DNA from: Nocardioides sp.
GTDB taxonomy: Bacteria > Actinomycetota > Actinomycetes > Propionibacteriales > Nocardioidaceae
Reading direction: 5' to 3'
DNA length: 10,639 nt
NCBI GenBank assembly: GCA_031177735.1
Contig: JAPSKJ010000067.1
Span: 1 to 10,639 of the forward strand
In this document: piece after piece, positions 1 to 7,485 of the stretch
Layout: each line of letters starts with the position of its first letter
Numbering within the stretch: position 1 is the stretch's first letter
Position numbers and translations under genes: made by a program
The notes under the pieces: generated by a model
Database searches by the model: none
What the model was told of the DNA's origin: nothing
What the model saw: the letters and a program-made list of their open reading frames with translations, nothing else

Positions 1-1511
<1,511 letters not shown>

Positions 1512-1521
1512 GGGGGCTCCT

Positions 1522-1558
1522 GGGGGTCGAAAGGACACGCGATGTGCGGTCCTCCCCC
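1522..1558 (-). promoter_or_regulatory. Hairpin next to the gcvP ribosome-binding site (probable expression platform)
   Basis: On the minus strand GGGGG (1558-1554), AGGAC (1553-1549) and CGC (1548-1546) pair with GCG (1540-1538), GTCCT (1536-1532) and CCCCC (1526-1522). The loop is ACATC, with a 1-nt and a 5-nt bulge on the 3' side. The 3' arm ends directly against the AGGAG Shine-Dalgarno (1521-1517), which is followed by another C5 run (1516-1512) just before GTG. The G5 arm could pair with either C5 run, so ribosome access could differ between folds. The 5' arm shares base 1558 with the ghost-aptamer stem. Pairing is seen in the sequence; the regulatory role is inferred. Confidence 0.6.
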
Positions 1559-1682
1559 TCTGTCAGCCCCGAGCGGGTCCTTCAGAGTTGCCTGGCCCGC
1601 GCGGTCGTGGTGCCTGAGAGATTCCGGGGAGGAATTGCCCCTTCGGCGCGCCGGTCCCGTGCGGGCCTGCGCTCTCCCACGT
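1558..1682 (-). ncRNA. Glycine riboswitch: one aptamer plus ghost aptamer, controlling gcvP
   Basis: Read on the minus strand, the gcvP leader contains the conserved glycine-aptamer core: GGGAGAGC opening the P1 side (about 1678-1671), GCCGAAGGGGCAA (1647-1635), then GGAATCTCTCAGGCACC (1625-1609) and a GCGCGGGCC...GGCAACTCTG tail. Only one full aptamer is present. It is followed by a short stem CTCTG (1587-1583) / CAGAG (1562-1558) enclosing CCC-GCTC-GGG, which matches the ghost aptamer of single-aptamer glycine riboswitches. These RNAs sense glycine, and upstream of gcv genes they normally turn expression on. The position, between a promoter-like sequence and the gcvP start, fits. Exact ends are approximate. 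Confidence 0.93.
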
Positions 1683-1700
1683 GGGATGTGCAGCGCGACC

Positions 1701-1732
1701 ACTCTAACGCCCCGAGCCCCGGCACCGTCATC
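1701..1732 (-). promoter_or_regulatory. Candidate promoter of the riboswitch-gcvP transcript
   Basis: Minus strand: a -35-like GATGACG (1732-1726), 18 nt, then TTAGAGT (1707-1701) holding the -10 hexamer TAGAGT, which fits the actinobacterial TANNNT pattern. Transcription would start near 1694, just ahead of the aptamer that begins near 1682. The spacer is slightly long if ATGACG is taken as the -35. The same blocks at the same distance recur at 10020-10051. Confidence 0.5.
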
Positions 1733-1770
1733 GACGGGCCAGGGCTCGGACGCAGAGCAGGTGCAGGTGG

Positions 1771-2382
<612 letters not shown>

Positions 2383-2408
2383 GCGTTCCTCCGTGGTCTA
2401 CTCCGCTG

Positions 2409-2459
2409 AGCGTAACCCCATGGGGAAGGTCCGACGAGTCAAAACTCACCGGTGGAGTT
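2409..2459 (-). promoter_or_regulatory. Candidate promoter and palindromic operator of the mcdR-like gene
   Basis: Upstream of the GTG at 2382 lies an interrupted palindrome, AACT-CACCGGTG-g-AGTT (2443-2459, plus-strand reading), with a perfect CACCGGTG core. It abuts a minus-strand TTGACT (2442-2437). A -10-like TACGCT (2414-2409) follows, 22 nt from TTGACT. This is too long for an ordinary promoter but in the direction of the stretched promoters MerR proteins act on. A further AGTTCACCG half-site lies at about 2470-2478. Autoregulation is inferred. Confidence 0.35.
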
Positions 2460-2535
2460 ACAACGAAGACAGTTCACCGTAGGCCCGCCTCGACCTGGCC
2501 GTCAAAGACATCCCCGGCGTGTCGCAACCCTCACC

Positions 2536-2554
2536 CTCAACGTGAGCGTTGGAG
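2536..2554 (-). terminator. Weak hairpin just after the DUF151 gene
   Basis: CTC-AACG / TGAG loop / CGTTGGAG forms a short imperfect stem (plus-strand reading 2536-2554) directly beyond the DUF151 stop at 2557-2555. There is no T-run, so it may be only a weak or factor-assisted terminator, or chance. The rest of the 172-bp gap to the next gene (2383-2554) holds the mcdR promoter region; I see no gene there. Confidence 0.2.
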
Positions 2555-3025
2555 TCAGTGCGGGGCGTCGAAGTCCTCAGGCGTGACGTGGTCGAGGAAC
2601 TCACGGAACTTCTCGACCTCATCCTCCTGCTCGGCCGGCACCGCGAGGCCCGCCTCGTCCAGGACGTCCTCGGCGCACATGATGCGCGTGCCCGTGCGGA
2701 GCGCGAGCGCGATCGAGTCGGACGGACGCGCGCTCACCTCGACGCCGGACTCGAAGACCAGCGTCGCGAAGAAGACACCGTCCTCGACGCTGGTGATCCG
2801 GACCTCGGCGAGCGGATTACCAGTGGCCTCGAGGACGTCCTTCATCAGGTCGTGGGTCAAGGGGCGCGGTGGCACCACGCCCTGCTGGGCGAAGGCGATC
2901 GCGGTGGCCTCCACCGCGCCGATCCAGATCGGCAGGTAGCGGTCGCCGCTCACCTCGCGCAGCAGCACGATCGGGCTGTTGGAGGGCATCTCGACCCGGA
3001 CACCCATCACATCGACTTCGCGCAC
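2555..3025 (-). CDS. DUF151 / bifunctional-nuclease-family protein (Rv1829 type)
   Basis: A 156-residue soluble protein covering the whole DUF151 (BFN) fold. Family signatures: RYLPIWIGAVEATAIAFAQQG (residues 29-49), PPRPLTHDLMKDVL (52-65), FFATLVFESG (85-94) and SARPSDSIALALRTG (98-112). The acidic tail EDEVEKFREFLDHVTPEDF (134-152) is like that of actinobacterial members. Some family members in plants and Thermotoga have been linked to nuclease activity or structure, but the role in actinobacteria is not settled. The GTG start (3025-3023) matches the usual MxEVxVxG N-terminus. There is no usable Shine-Dalgarno: AAGG lies only 1 nt away. A -10-like TACTGT lies 6 nt upstream, so a leaderless transcript is possible. 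The gene sits 32 nt downstream of a MerR gene, probably co-transcribed as well. Confidence 0.92.
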   Translation of the reverse strand: MREVDVMGVRVEMPSNSPIVLLREVSGDRYLPIWIGAVEATAIAFAQQGVVPPRPLTHDLMKDVLEATGNPLAEVRITSVEDGVFFATLVFESGVEVSARPSDSIALALRTGTRIMCAEDVLDEAGLAVPAEQEDEVEKFREFLDHVTPEDFDAPH

Positions 3026-3031
3026 ACCTTC

Positions 3032-3037
3032 ACAGTA
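3032..3037 (-). promoter_or_regulatory. Possible -10 element giving a leaderless DUF151 transcript
   Basis: Minus-strand TACTGT (3037-3032) fits TANNNT and ends 6 nt before the GTG at 3025, the distance expected if transcription starts at the start codon. CTGATC lies 18 nt further upstream as a poor -35. It falls in the 32-nt gap after the MerR stop. Confidence 0.35.
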
Positions 3038-3057
3038 CCCCGCGTGCCGATGCTGGA

Positions 3058-3804
3058 TCAGGTCCGGCGCAGACCGACCTTCACCAGCGTGGCGTGCAGC
3101 CGGACCGCGAGCGCGGCCACCTCGCTCGCGGTCTCCTCGGCTCGAGCGCGGGCGGCGGTGTCACTGGCCCGCCGGTGCGGCGCGACGACCTGCTCGACCA
3201 GCCCGACCTCCCGGTCGGCCGCGGTCTTCATCGCACGCAGGTGCCGCGGCTCGATGCCGTAGTCCCCCAGCTCGCGGGCCGTCTGAGCGACGACGAGCGC
3301 GTCGGTGTCGTAGTGGCCGGAGCGCGAGGCGGTGACCAGGCCGTACCGCTCGAGCTCGGCGAGCAGGTCCTCGCCGACCTCCGCGACCTTCAGCAGCTCG
3401 CGGCGGGAGAGGCGCAGGTTGTCGCGCCGGAGGAAGGACGCAGCGCTGGGCAGCCCGTCAGCGGCCAGGGCCACCTTCGGGACGGTGGGGACCACCGGCT
3501 CGATGGGCGGCGGCTCCAGTCCCCGGTCGATCGCCTCGAGGTGCTCACCGATCACCTTCAGCGGGAGGTAGTGGTCGCGCTTCATGCGCAGCACGTAGCG
3601 CAACCGCTCGACGTCGCCGTGGGAGAACTTCCGGTAGCCGGCCGGCGTGCGCTCCGGCTTCACCAGCCCCTTGTCCTCGTAGAACCGGATCTGCGGGATC
3701 GACACGTCAGGGAAGTCGGCCTTGAGCAGGTCGAGGACCTGACCGATGGTGAGCCGCTCGTGCAGCCCGTCGGCAGCGGCCCGAGAAGCACCGTCTGCAG
3801 CCAA
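3058..3804 (-). CDS. MerR-family transcriptional regulator, Rv1828 type
   Basis: A 248-residue regulator. The N-terminal MerR winged helix spans about residues 17-93: LTIGQVLDLLKADFPDVSIP, then the RFYEDKGLVKPERTPAGYRKF wing, and VERLRYVLRMKRDHYLPLKVI leading into the dimer helix. A proline-rich linker (about 97-110) joins a C-terminal helical domain of about 130 residues that shares only general character with Rv1828 and has no cysteine metal site. The ligand is unknown. The start is TTG at 3804-3802, 6 nt after the garA-like stop, with GAGGA inside the end of that gene about 10 nt upstream; coupling to garA translation is therefore likely. The conserved order garA - MerR - DUF151 supports orthology. 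A downstream start is possible, because the first 14 residues are not conserved in character. Confidence 0.9.
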   Translation of the reverse strand: MAADGASRAAADGLHERLTIGQVLDLLKADFPDVSIPQIRFYEDKGLVKPERTPAGYRKFSHGDVERLRYVLRMKRDHYLPLKVIGEHLEAIDRGLEPPPIEPVVPTVPKVALAADGLPSAASFLRRDNLRLSRRELLKVAEVGEDLLAELERYGLVTASRSGHYDTDALVVAQTARELGDYGIEPRHLRAMKTAADREVGLVEQVVAPHRRASDTAARARAEETASEVAALAVRLHATLVKVGLRRT

Positions 3805-3810
3805 CCCGGA

Positions 3811-4320
3811 TCAGTCCTCGTGCCCCGCGTAGAAGACCAGCCGGAACTTGCCGATCTGGACCTCGTCGCCGTCCTTGAGGACGACCTTGTCGATGCGGTC
3901 GCGGTTGACGTAGGTGCCGTTGAGGCTGCCGACATCGCTCACCGAGAACGTGTCGCCGGCGCGCTGGAACGAGGCGTGCCGGCGCGAGACCGTCACGTCG
4001 TCGAGGAAGATCTCGCTGTCCGGGTGCCGACCGGCGTTGACCACGTCCTGGTCGAGCAGGAACCGGCTGCCGGAGCCGGGACCGCGCTGGACGACCAGCA
4101 GGGCGTGGCCGGCGGGGAGCGCGTCGACCGCCGCCGCGTCGACGGGCCCGAGCGAGTCGAAGGTATCGGTCTTGTCACCGATCTGGATGGTGGCCGTGGA
4201 CTCCGAGCCCGAGGCCTGGTCGTCGGGCTGCTCGCCGGCCGGGACCAGACGGTTGCCGCACTGGGAGCAGAACCGGGCGTCGTCGGGGTTCTTGCTGCCG
4301 CACGCGGTGCAGAACGGCAT
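3811..4320 (-). CDS. garA: Zinc-ribbon plus FHA-domain protein, GarA/OdhI family
   Basis: A 169-residue protein. A zinc ribbon opens it: C4-x2-C7 and C18-x2-C21 (MPFCTACGSKNPDDARFCSQ start). A low-complexity linker (24-60) follows, then an FHA domain (about 73-163) with the phosphopeptide-binding residues in place: GRHPDSEIFLDD with R98, TVSRRH with S112/R113, and GSLNGTYVNR with N134. Domain and neighbours match GarA/OdhI, which bind and inhibit 2-oxoglutarate dehydrogenase and glutamate enzymes and are switched off when kinases phosphorylate an N-terminal ETTS motif. That motif is not present; the nearest sequence is ESTATIQIGD (40-49). The ATG start has AGGAGGAG 5 nt upstream. The leader of about 80 nt is strongly structured. 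The symbol is used in the family sense; the metabolic role is by homology. Confidence 0.88.
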   Translation of the reverse strand: MPFCTACGSKNPDDARFCSQCGNRLVPAGEQPDDQASGSESTATIQIGDKTDTFDSLGPVDAAAVDALPAGHALLVVQRGPGSGSRFLLDQDVVNAGRHPDSEIFLDDVTVSRRHASFQRAGDTFSVSDVGSLNGTYVNRDRIDKVVLKDGDEVQIGKFRLVFYAGHED

Positions 4321-4355
4321 CGGTGCTCCTCCTCAGTGCCTCGGTCGTCTCACCA

Positions 4356-4395
4356 CCTCCGCCGGCTCGCAACGAGCCTCAGGCATTGGCGGAGG
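4356..4395 (-). promoter_or_regulatory. Nested stem structure in the garA leader RNA
   Basis: Minus strand: CCTCCGCC (4395-4388), 9 unpaired nt (4387-4379), then GGCTCG (4378-4373), loop TTG, CGAGCC (4369-4364) and, with no gap, GGCGGAGG (4363-4356). Two perfect helices of 8 and 6 bp thus stack, with a 9-nt bulge on the 5' side. CCTCC of the outer arm could also pair with the garA ribosome-binding site (GGAGG at about 4334-4326), giving a possible alternative fold. No match to a known riboswitch class that I recognise. Confidence 0.5.
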
Positions 4396-4409
4396 GTGAT
4401 GGTTGTCCG

Positions 4410-4437
4410 AACCTATCAGCCGAGCCGCCGACGACAA
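4410..4437 (-). promoter_or_regulatory. Candidate garA promoter
   Basis: Minus strand TTGTCG (4437-4432), 16 nt, TAGGTT (4415-4410). Both hexamers and the spacing fit a housekeeping actinobacterial promoter. Transcription would begin near 4403, giving an 80-nt leader with the stem structure at 4395-4356. It would serve garA, the MerR gene and DUF151. Confidence 0.5.
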
Positions 4438-4487
4438 GGGCGGATGCCGCAATCGGTCGGTCGACCGGCTGACCGGTGCGGTCGGAT

Positions 4488-4504
4488 CAGGGCGATCAGC
4501 CCTG
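4488..4504 (-). terminator. Hairpin overlapping the gcvH stop codon
   Basis: Minus-strand CAGGGC-TGATC-GCCCTG is a perfect 6-bp stem with a 5-nt loop that contains the gcvH TGA (4498-4496). Further GC-rich dyads follow (CGGTCGACCG and CCGG-CTGA-CCGG, about 4454-4476). There is no T-run. It may attenuate read-through from gcvH into garA, which has its own promoter. Confidence 0.35.
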
Positions 4505-4882
4505 GAGGCTGGCCTCGTAGGCCGCCGCATCCATCAGCCCGTCGAGCTGGCCGGGCTCGGAGAGGACCACCTCGAAGAGCCAGCCGCCGCCGTACGGGTC
4601 GTCGTTGACGAGCTCGGGCGTCGCGTCGAGCGCCTCGTTGCGGGCGACCACCTCACCGCTCACGGGGGCGTAGACGTCGCTGACGGACTTGGTCGACTCG
4701 AGCTCGCCGCAGGTCTCCCCCGCCGTGACGGTCTGCCCGATCTCGGGGAGCGAGACGTAGACGATGTCGCCGAGGGCGTCCTGGGCGAAGTGGGTGATGC
4801 CGACCCGGACCGCGCCCTCGTGCTCGCCGGGGTTGCGCAGCCACTCGTGCTCGCTGGTGTAGCTCAGGTCGTCGGGGTACAC
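4496..4882 (-). CDS. gcvH: Glycine cleavage system H protein
   Basis: The lipoyl carrier of the glycine cleavage system shuttles the aminomethyl group between the P, T and L proteins. The 128 residues are the normal length. Signatures: YTSEHEWLR (8-16), VRVGITHFAQDALGDIVYVS (26-44) and the lipoylation site GELESTKSVSDVYAPVSGEV (59-77), with K65 as the lysine modified. NDDPYGGGWLFEV (93-105) closes the fold. The GTG start (4882-4880) has AGGAG 5 nt upstream. A -10-like TAGGGT lies 36 nt upstream of the start. It is separated from gcvP by four regulatory genes, and gcvT is not in the window. Confidence 0.97.
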   Translation of the reverse strand: MYPDDLSYTSEHEWLRNPGEHEGAVRVGITHFAQDALGDIVYVSLPEIGQTVTAGETCGELESTKSVSDVYAPVSGEVVARNEALDATPELVNDDPYGGGWLFEVVLSEPGQLDGLMDAAAYEASLQG

Positions 4883-4918
4883 GTCGTCTCCTCGTCTGGG
4901 CGTGGGCTCCTGCGCCGA

Positions 4919-4924
4919 ACCCTA
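4919..4924 (-). promoter_or_regulatory. Candidate -10 element of gcvH
   Basis: TAGGGT (4924-4919) in GTAGGGTTCGG, close to the garA -10 context ATAGGTTCGG. Transcription would start near 4912, about 30 nt before the start codon. No convincing -35 is visible; a GCCCG-GA-CGGGC dyad lies immediately upstream (about 4927-4939) and may end the DUF881 transcript. Confidence 0.35.
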
Positions 4925-4948
4925 CTGGCCCGTCCGGGCTTGCACCGG

Positions 4949-5692
4949 TCAGGGCGTGTCGGCCGCCGGGTCGGGCACGGTGCTCTCGATGTCGAGGGAG
5001 TCCAGCTGCTGCATCTCGACCTCGGCGCCGTCGTCCTCCAGCTGCGTCTGCGGGCCGTTGGCGAAGGTGACCGCACCGGCGAGCGTGGTCGGCTCCCCGA
5101 TCGCGTCGACGACGTACGGCGGGGCCAGCCGCTTGCCGTCGACGACGAGGCCGCCCGCCCCCTGCTCGAACGACGACTGGGCGACCAGGCGGACCTGGCC
5201 GTTGACCTGGATCGCCTCCGCGCCCACCGAGCGCAGCTCCTGGATCAGGTCGATGAAGCTCCCGACCTCGACCTGTGCGACCTTCTCGGTGATCGTCACC
5301 CGGATGCCTGGCCCCGTGACCGGTACGACGCCGGCGAGCACGCTGAGCGCGTCGACCTGCCCGCGGGCCTGCTCGAGCGCCGCCTCCCGCTGCTCGGTGT
5401 CGGAGAGCAGGTCGGCCCGGGCCGCCTGGAGCCGGTCCAGCTCGCTCTGGTTGCGCTGCGCGGTGCCGGCCAGGCCGTTGAGGACGTCGATGAGGTCCTG
5501 CTCGCGGTAGCCGGCGTAGGTGCGGTCGTCCTCGGTGGTCCGGACCTGGGTGACCGCGGCGAAGCCGAGCGCCGCGAGCAGCAGCGCCACCACGATCTGG
5601 CTGCGCCGCGGCCGGCCCAGTGAGTGCAGCAGCCGCTCCCTCGGGCTCTGCGGAGCCTCCGGCGGGGCGGGTCGTGACGTCTGGTCGGGCAT
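4949..5692 (-). CDS. DUF881 membrane-anchored protein, second copy (Rv1825 type)
   Basis: A 247-residue protein with a proline-rich cytoplasmic N-terminus (1-28), one transmembrane helix (about 32-50: IVVALLLAALGFAAVTQV), a coiled-coil region (about 63-115) and an extracytoplasmic DUF881 domain (about 118-215). Family signatures: GPGIRVTITE (127-136), FIDLIQELRSVGAEAIQVNG (146-165) and LAPPYVVDAIG (189-199). DUF881 proteins (YlxW/YlxX-like in Bacillus) have no established biochemical role; their genes lie near division genes in firmicutes. The ATG starts 3 nt after the small-basic-protein stop and has no Shine-Dalgarno, so translation probably depends on the gene before it. Its relation to the other DUF881 gene at 6025-6891 is paralogous. 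Confidence 0.9.
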   Translation of the reverse strand: MPDQTSRPAPPEAPQSPRERLLHSLGRPRRSQIVVALLLAALGFAAVTQVRTTEDDRTYAGYREQDLIDVLNGLAGTAQRNQSELDRLQAARADLLSDTEQREAALEQARGQVDALSVLAGVVPVTGPGIRVTITEKVAQVEVGSFIDLIQELRSVGAEAIQVNGQVRLVAQSSFEQGAGGLVVDGKRLAPPYVVDAIGEPTTLAGAVTFANGPQTQLEDDGAEVEMQQLDSLDIESTVPDPAADTP

Positions 5693-5695
5693 GGC

Positions 5696-6028
5696 TCAGG
5701 CGTGGAAGATGTGACGACGGATCGCCGCGACGTTGGAGAAGATCCGGATGCCCAGCACGACGATCACGCCGGTGGAGAGCTGGCCGCCGACGCCCAGCTT
5801 GTCGCCCAGGTAGACGATCCCCGCCGCGATGAGGACGTTGCTGACGAAGGACACCACGAAGACCTTGTCGTCGAAGATCCCGTCGAGGTAGGCGCGCAGC
5901 GCGCCGAAGACGGCGTCGAGGGCGGCGACCACGGCGATGGGCAGGTAGGGCTCGAGCCCGGCCGGGACATCGGGACGGAACACCAGCCCGAGCAGGATCC
6001 CGGCCAGCAGTCCGAGGGCGGCGATCAC
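5696..6028 (-). CDS. sbp: Small basic protein (Sbp, DUF1290) membrane protein
   Basis: A 110-residue integral membrane protein. Signatures: MIAALGLLAGILLGLVFRP (1-19, TM1), LPIAVVAALDAVFGALRAYLDG (29-50, TM2 and a short loop) and FDDKVFVVSFVSNVLIAAGIVYLGDKLGVG (52-81, TM3), with a final helix STGVIVVLGIRIFSNVAAIRR (85-105). These match the Sbp/DUF1290 family, found beside DUF881 genes in many Gram-positives and of unknown function. The GTG start (6028-6026) overlaps the stop of the preceding DUF881 gene as GTGA and has AGGAGGAG 5-6 nt upstream. It is encoded between the two DUF881 genes, as in Rv1823-Rv1825. Confidence 0.93.
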   Translation of the reverse strand: MIAALGLLAGILLGLVFRPDVPAGLEPYLPIAVVAALDAVFGALRAYLDGIFDDKVFVVSFVSNVLIAAGIVYLGDKLGVGGQLSTGVIVVLGIRIFSNVAAIRRHIFHA

Positions 6029-6891
6029 GGCGTCTCCTCCTGGGCATTCGGCGTCGGTTGTGCCGCATCATCCTCGACGATGCTCCGCAGACGGAGGATC
6101 CGGCTCGGCGCGGCCGGCACTTCGAGCTCCTCGACATCATCCATCGAGAACGCCATGCCGAGCGTCCTGGTCAGGTCGTGGAACCGTGCGCCGGACGTCG
6201 TCTCGGCGAACCGTGCCTGCAGCGTGTCGCGGTCACCGGCGGCAAGGACCGTGTACGGCGGGGACAGGCTCACGTCGTTGACCCGGATCGTCTGCGCGGA
6301 GTTGCGCAGTGCGCTGAGCACGGTCAGCCGCTGTCCGTTGACCGAGATCGCCCGCGCACCGGCCGCCCACAACCCGTTGACGAGGAGCGCCAGGTCCGCA
6401 TCGCGCACCTGCCCCTCCCCGCCCGTCGGCGCGTCGTCGACGACGGCGCGGACACCCTCGCCGCGCACCACGCCGAAGCCGGTCGTCGACCGCAGCTGCG
6501 CACGGCGATCGATGACCCGGGCGAACTGGCTCTCCAGCGAGAGCAAGGTGCCCTCGAGCGCGGAGTTCTCCGCGCGGGCGTCCGCGATCCGCTGCTGCAT
6601 GTCGGCGACGACCGCGTTGCGCTCGTTGATCCGCTGGATGAGCGTCGCCCGCCCGGCGCTGTCGACGTCCGCGTTGCGCGAGGTCTGCAGGGCCGCCACC
6701 GAGACGAGCAGCCCGAAGCAGACGACCACCACGACGCTCACCCGGCGGCGAGGACGAGGGCGTGCGACCACGGCGCCGGCCTGGCGGCGCTGCTCGGCGA
6801 CGTGCTGGTAGTCCTCGTCCAGCGACTGGCGGGTGATGCGGTCCAGGAGCGGCTGGGTGAGCGACTCCGGGACCGCTCGCGGCGCCGTCAC
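6025..6891 (-). CDS. DUF881 membrane-anchored protein, first copy (Rv1823 type)
   Basis: A 288-residue protein: a basic cytoplasmic N-terminus (ending RPRPRRR, 44-50), one transmembrane helix (51-69), a coiled coil (about 82-125, with the heptad-like stretch INERNAVVADMQQRIADARA) and a DUF881 domain (about 135-250). Shared with the second copy: a GVRAVVDDAP-type strand (146-155), LLVNGLWAAGARAISVNGQR (169-188) and LSPPYTVLAAG (209-219). The GTG start at 6891-6889 is chosen because it overlaps the pgsA-like stop as GTGA and gives the usual N-terminus; the frame stays open further upstream only as a shadow of that gene. There is no clear Shine-Dalgarno, which suggests translational coupling. 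Function unknown. Confidence 0.9.
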   Translation of the reverse strand: MTAPRAVPESLTQPLLDRITRQSLDEDYQHVAEQRRQAGAVVARPRPRRRVSVVVVVCFGLLVSVAALQTSRNADVDSAGRATLIQRINERNAVVADMQQRIADARAENSALEGTLLSLESQFARVIDRRAQLRSTTGFGVVRGEGVRAVVDDAPTGGEGQVRDADLALLVNGLWAAGARAISVNGQRLTVLSALRNSAQTIRVNDVSLSPPYTVLAAGDRDTLQARFAETTSGARFHDLTRTLGMAFSMDDVEELEVPAAPSRILRLRSIVEDDAAQPTPNAQEETP

Positions 6892-7478
6892 CGCGGCCGC
6901 CGGGGGACGGTGGTCATCAGGGTGCGGACCTGGACGGCGTAGAGCACGCCGGCCCACCAGTACAGGACGATCCCCCACACCGCGAACGCCCAGCCGAAGA
7001 CCTTGGCGAGGGTCGCGACCGTGCCGTCCCCGTCGCCGATGAAGAGCAGCGGGAAGGCGTAGAGCAGGTTGAAGGTGGCCGCCTTGCCGAGGAAGTGCAC
7101 CGGCAGGGAGCTGTAGCCGCGGGTGCGCAGCAGCGGGACGAGCCCCCACATCAAGACGTCGCGCAGCGGCAGCAGCAGCGCCAACCACCACGGCACGATG
7201 TCACGCAGCGCGAGCGCGATGACCACGGCCAGGATGTAGAGCCGGTCGGCGATCGGGTCGAGCAGCTGGCCGAGCGCCGAGATCTGGTTCCATCGGCGGG
7301 CCAGCCAGCCGTCGACCCAGTCGGAGATGCCCGCCAGCACGAGCACCCCGAGCGCCCAGGCGTCGGCCTCCGGACCGAGCACCAGCCACAGGAAGAGCGG
7401 GATGCCGGCCAGCCGGACCGCGCTGATCACGTTCGGGACCGTCCACACCCGGTCGGTGCGGCTGGACGTCTCGGACAC
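6888..7478 (-). CDS. pgsA: CDP-alcohol phosphatidyltransferase (PgsA-type phospholipid synthase)
   Basis: A 196-residue integral membrane enzyme that transfers a phosphatidyl group from CDP-diacylglycerol to an alcohol. The signature D-x2-DG-x2-AR-x8-G-x3-D-x3-D is complete: D53, D56, G57, A60, R61, G70, D74, D78. About six transmembrane helices follow the pattern of the family (VWTVPNVISAVRLAGIPLFL at 11-30 is the classic start). Synteny matches Rv1822 (pgsA2). The substrate may be glycerol 3-phosphate (PGP synthase) or phosphatidylglycerol (cardiolipin synthase); the sequence does not decide. The GTG at 7478 is preferred: the family begins near here, and a TAGGGT -10 lies 7 nt upstream, suggesting a leaderless start. 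A second GTG at 7487 overlaps that element. Confidence 0.9.
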   Translation of the reverse strand: MSETSSRTDRVWTVPNVISAVRLAGIPLFLWLVLGPEADAWALGVLVLAGISDWVDGWLARRWNQISALGQLLDPIADRLYILAVVIALALRDIVPWWLALLLPLRDVLMWGLVPLLRTRGYSSLPVHFLGKAATFNLLYAFPLLFIGDGDGTVATLAKVFGWAFAVWGIVLYWWAGVLYAVQVRTLMTTVPRRPR

Positions 7479-7485
7479 GAGCGCC

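Noticed and set aside
2869..4608. 579-residue plus-strand open frame
   Set aside because: It runs antisense across MerR, garA and the end of gcvH, all of which have clear family motifs. Its product is Arg/Gly/Val-rich with no domain, the usual GC-driven shadow.
4403..5623. 406-residue plus-strand open frame
   Set aside because: Antisense to gcvH and DUF881; composed of repeated LDL/GVG-type codons from the complementary strand, no recognisable domain.
4653..6140. 495-residue minus-strand open frame
   Set aside because: Out of frame with gcvH, DUF881 and sbp; its product is Arg/Pro-rich and low in complexity. The three real genes explain the region.
6892..7191. Upstream extension of the first DUF881 frame
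   Set aside because: Overlaps pgsA out of frame with Ala/Arg-rich sequence; the GTGA overlap at 6891 gives the expected start.
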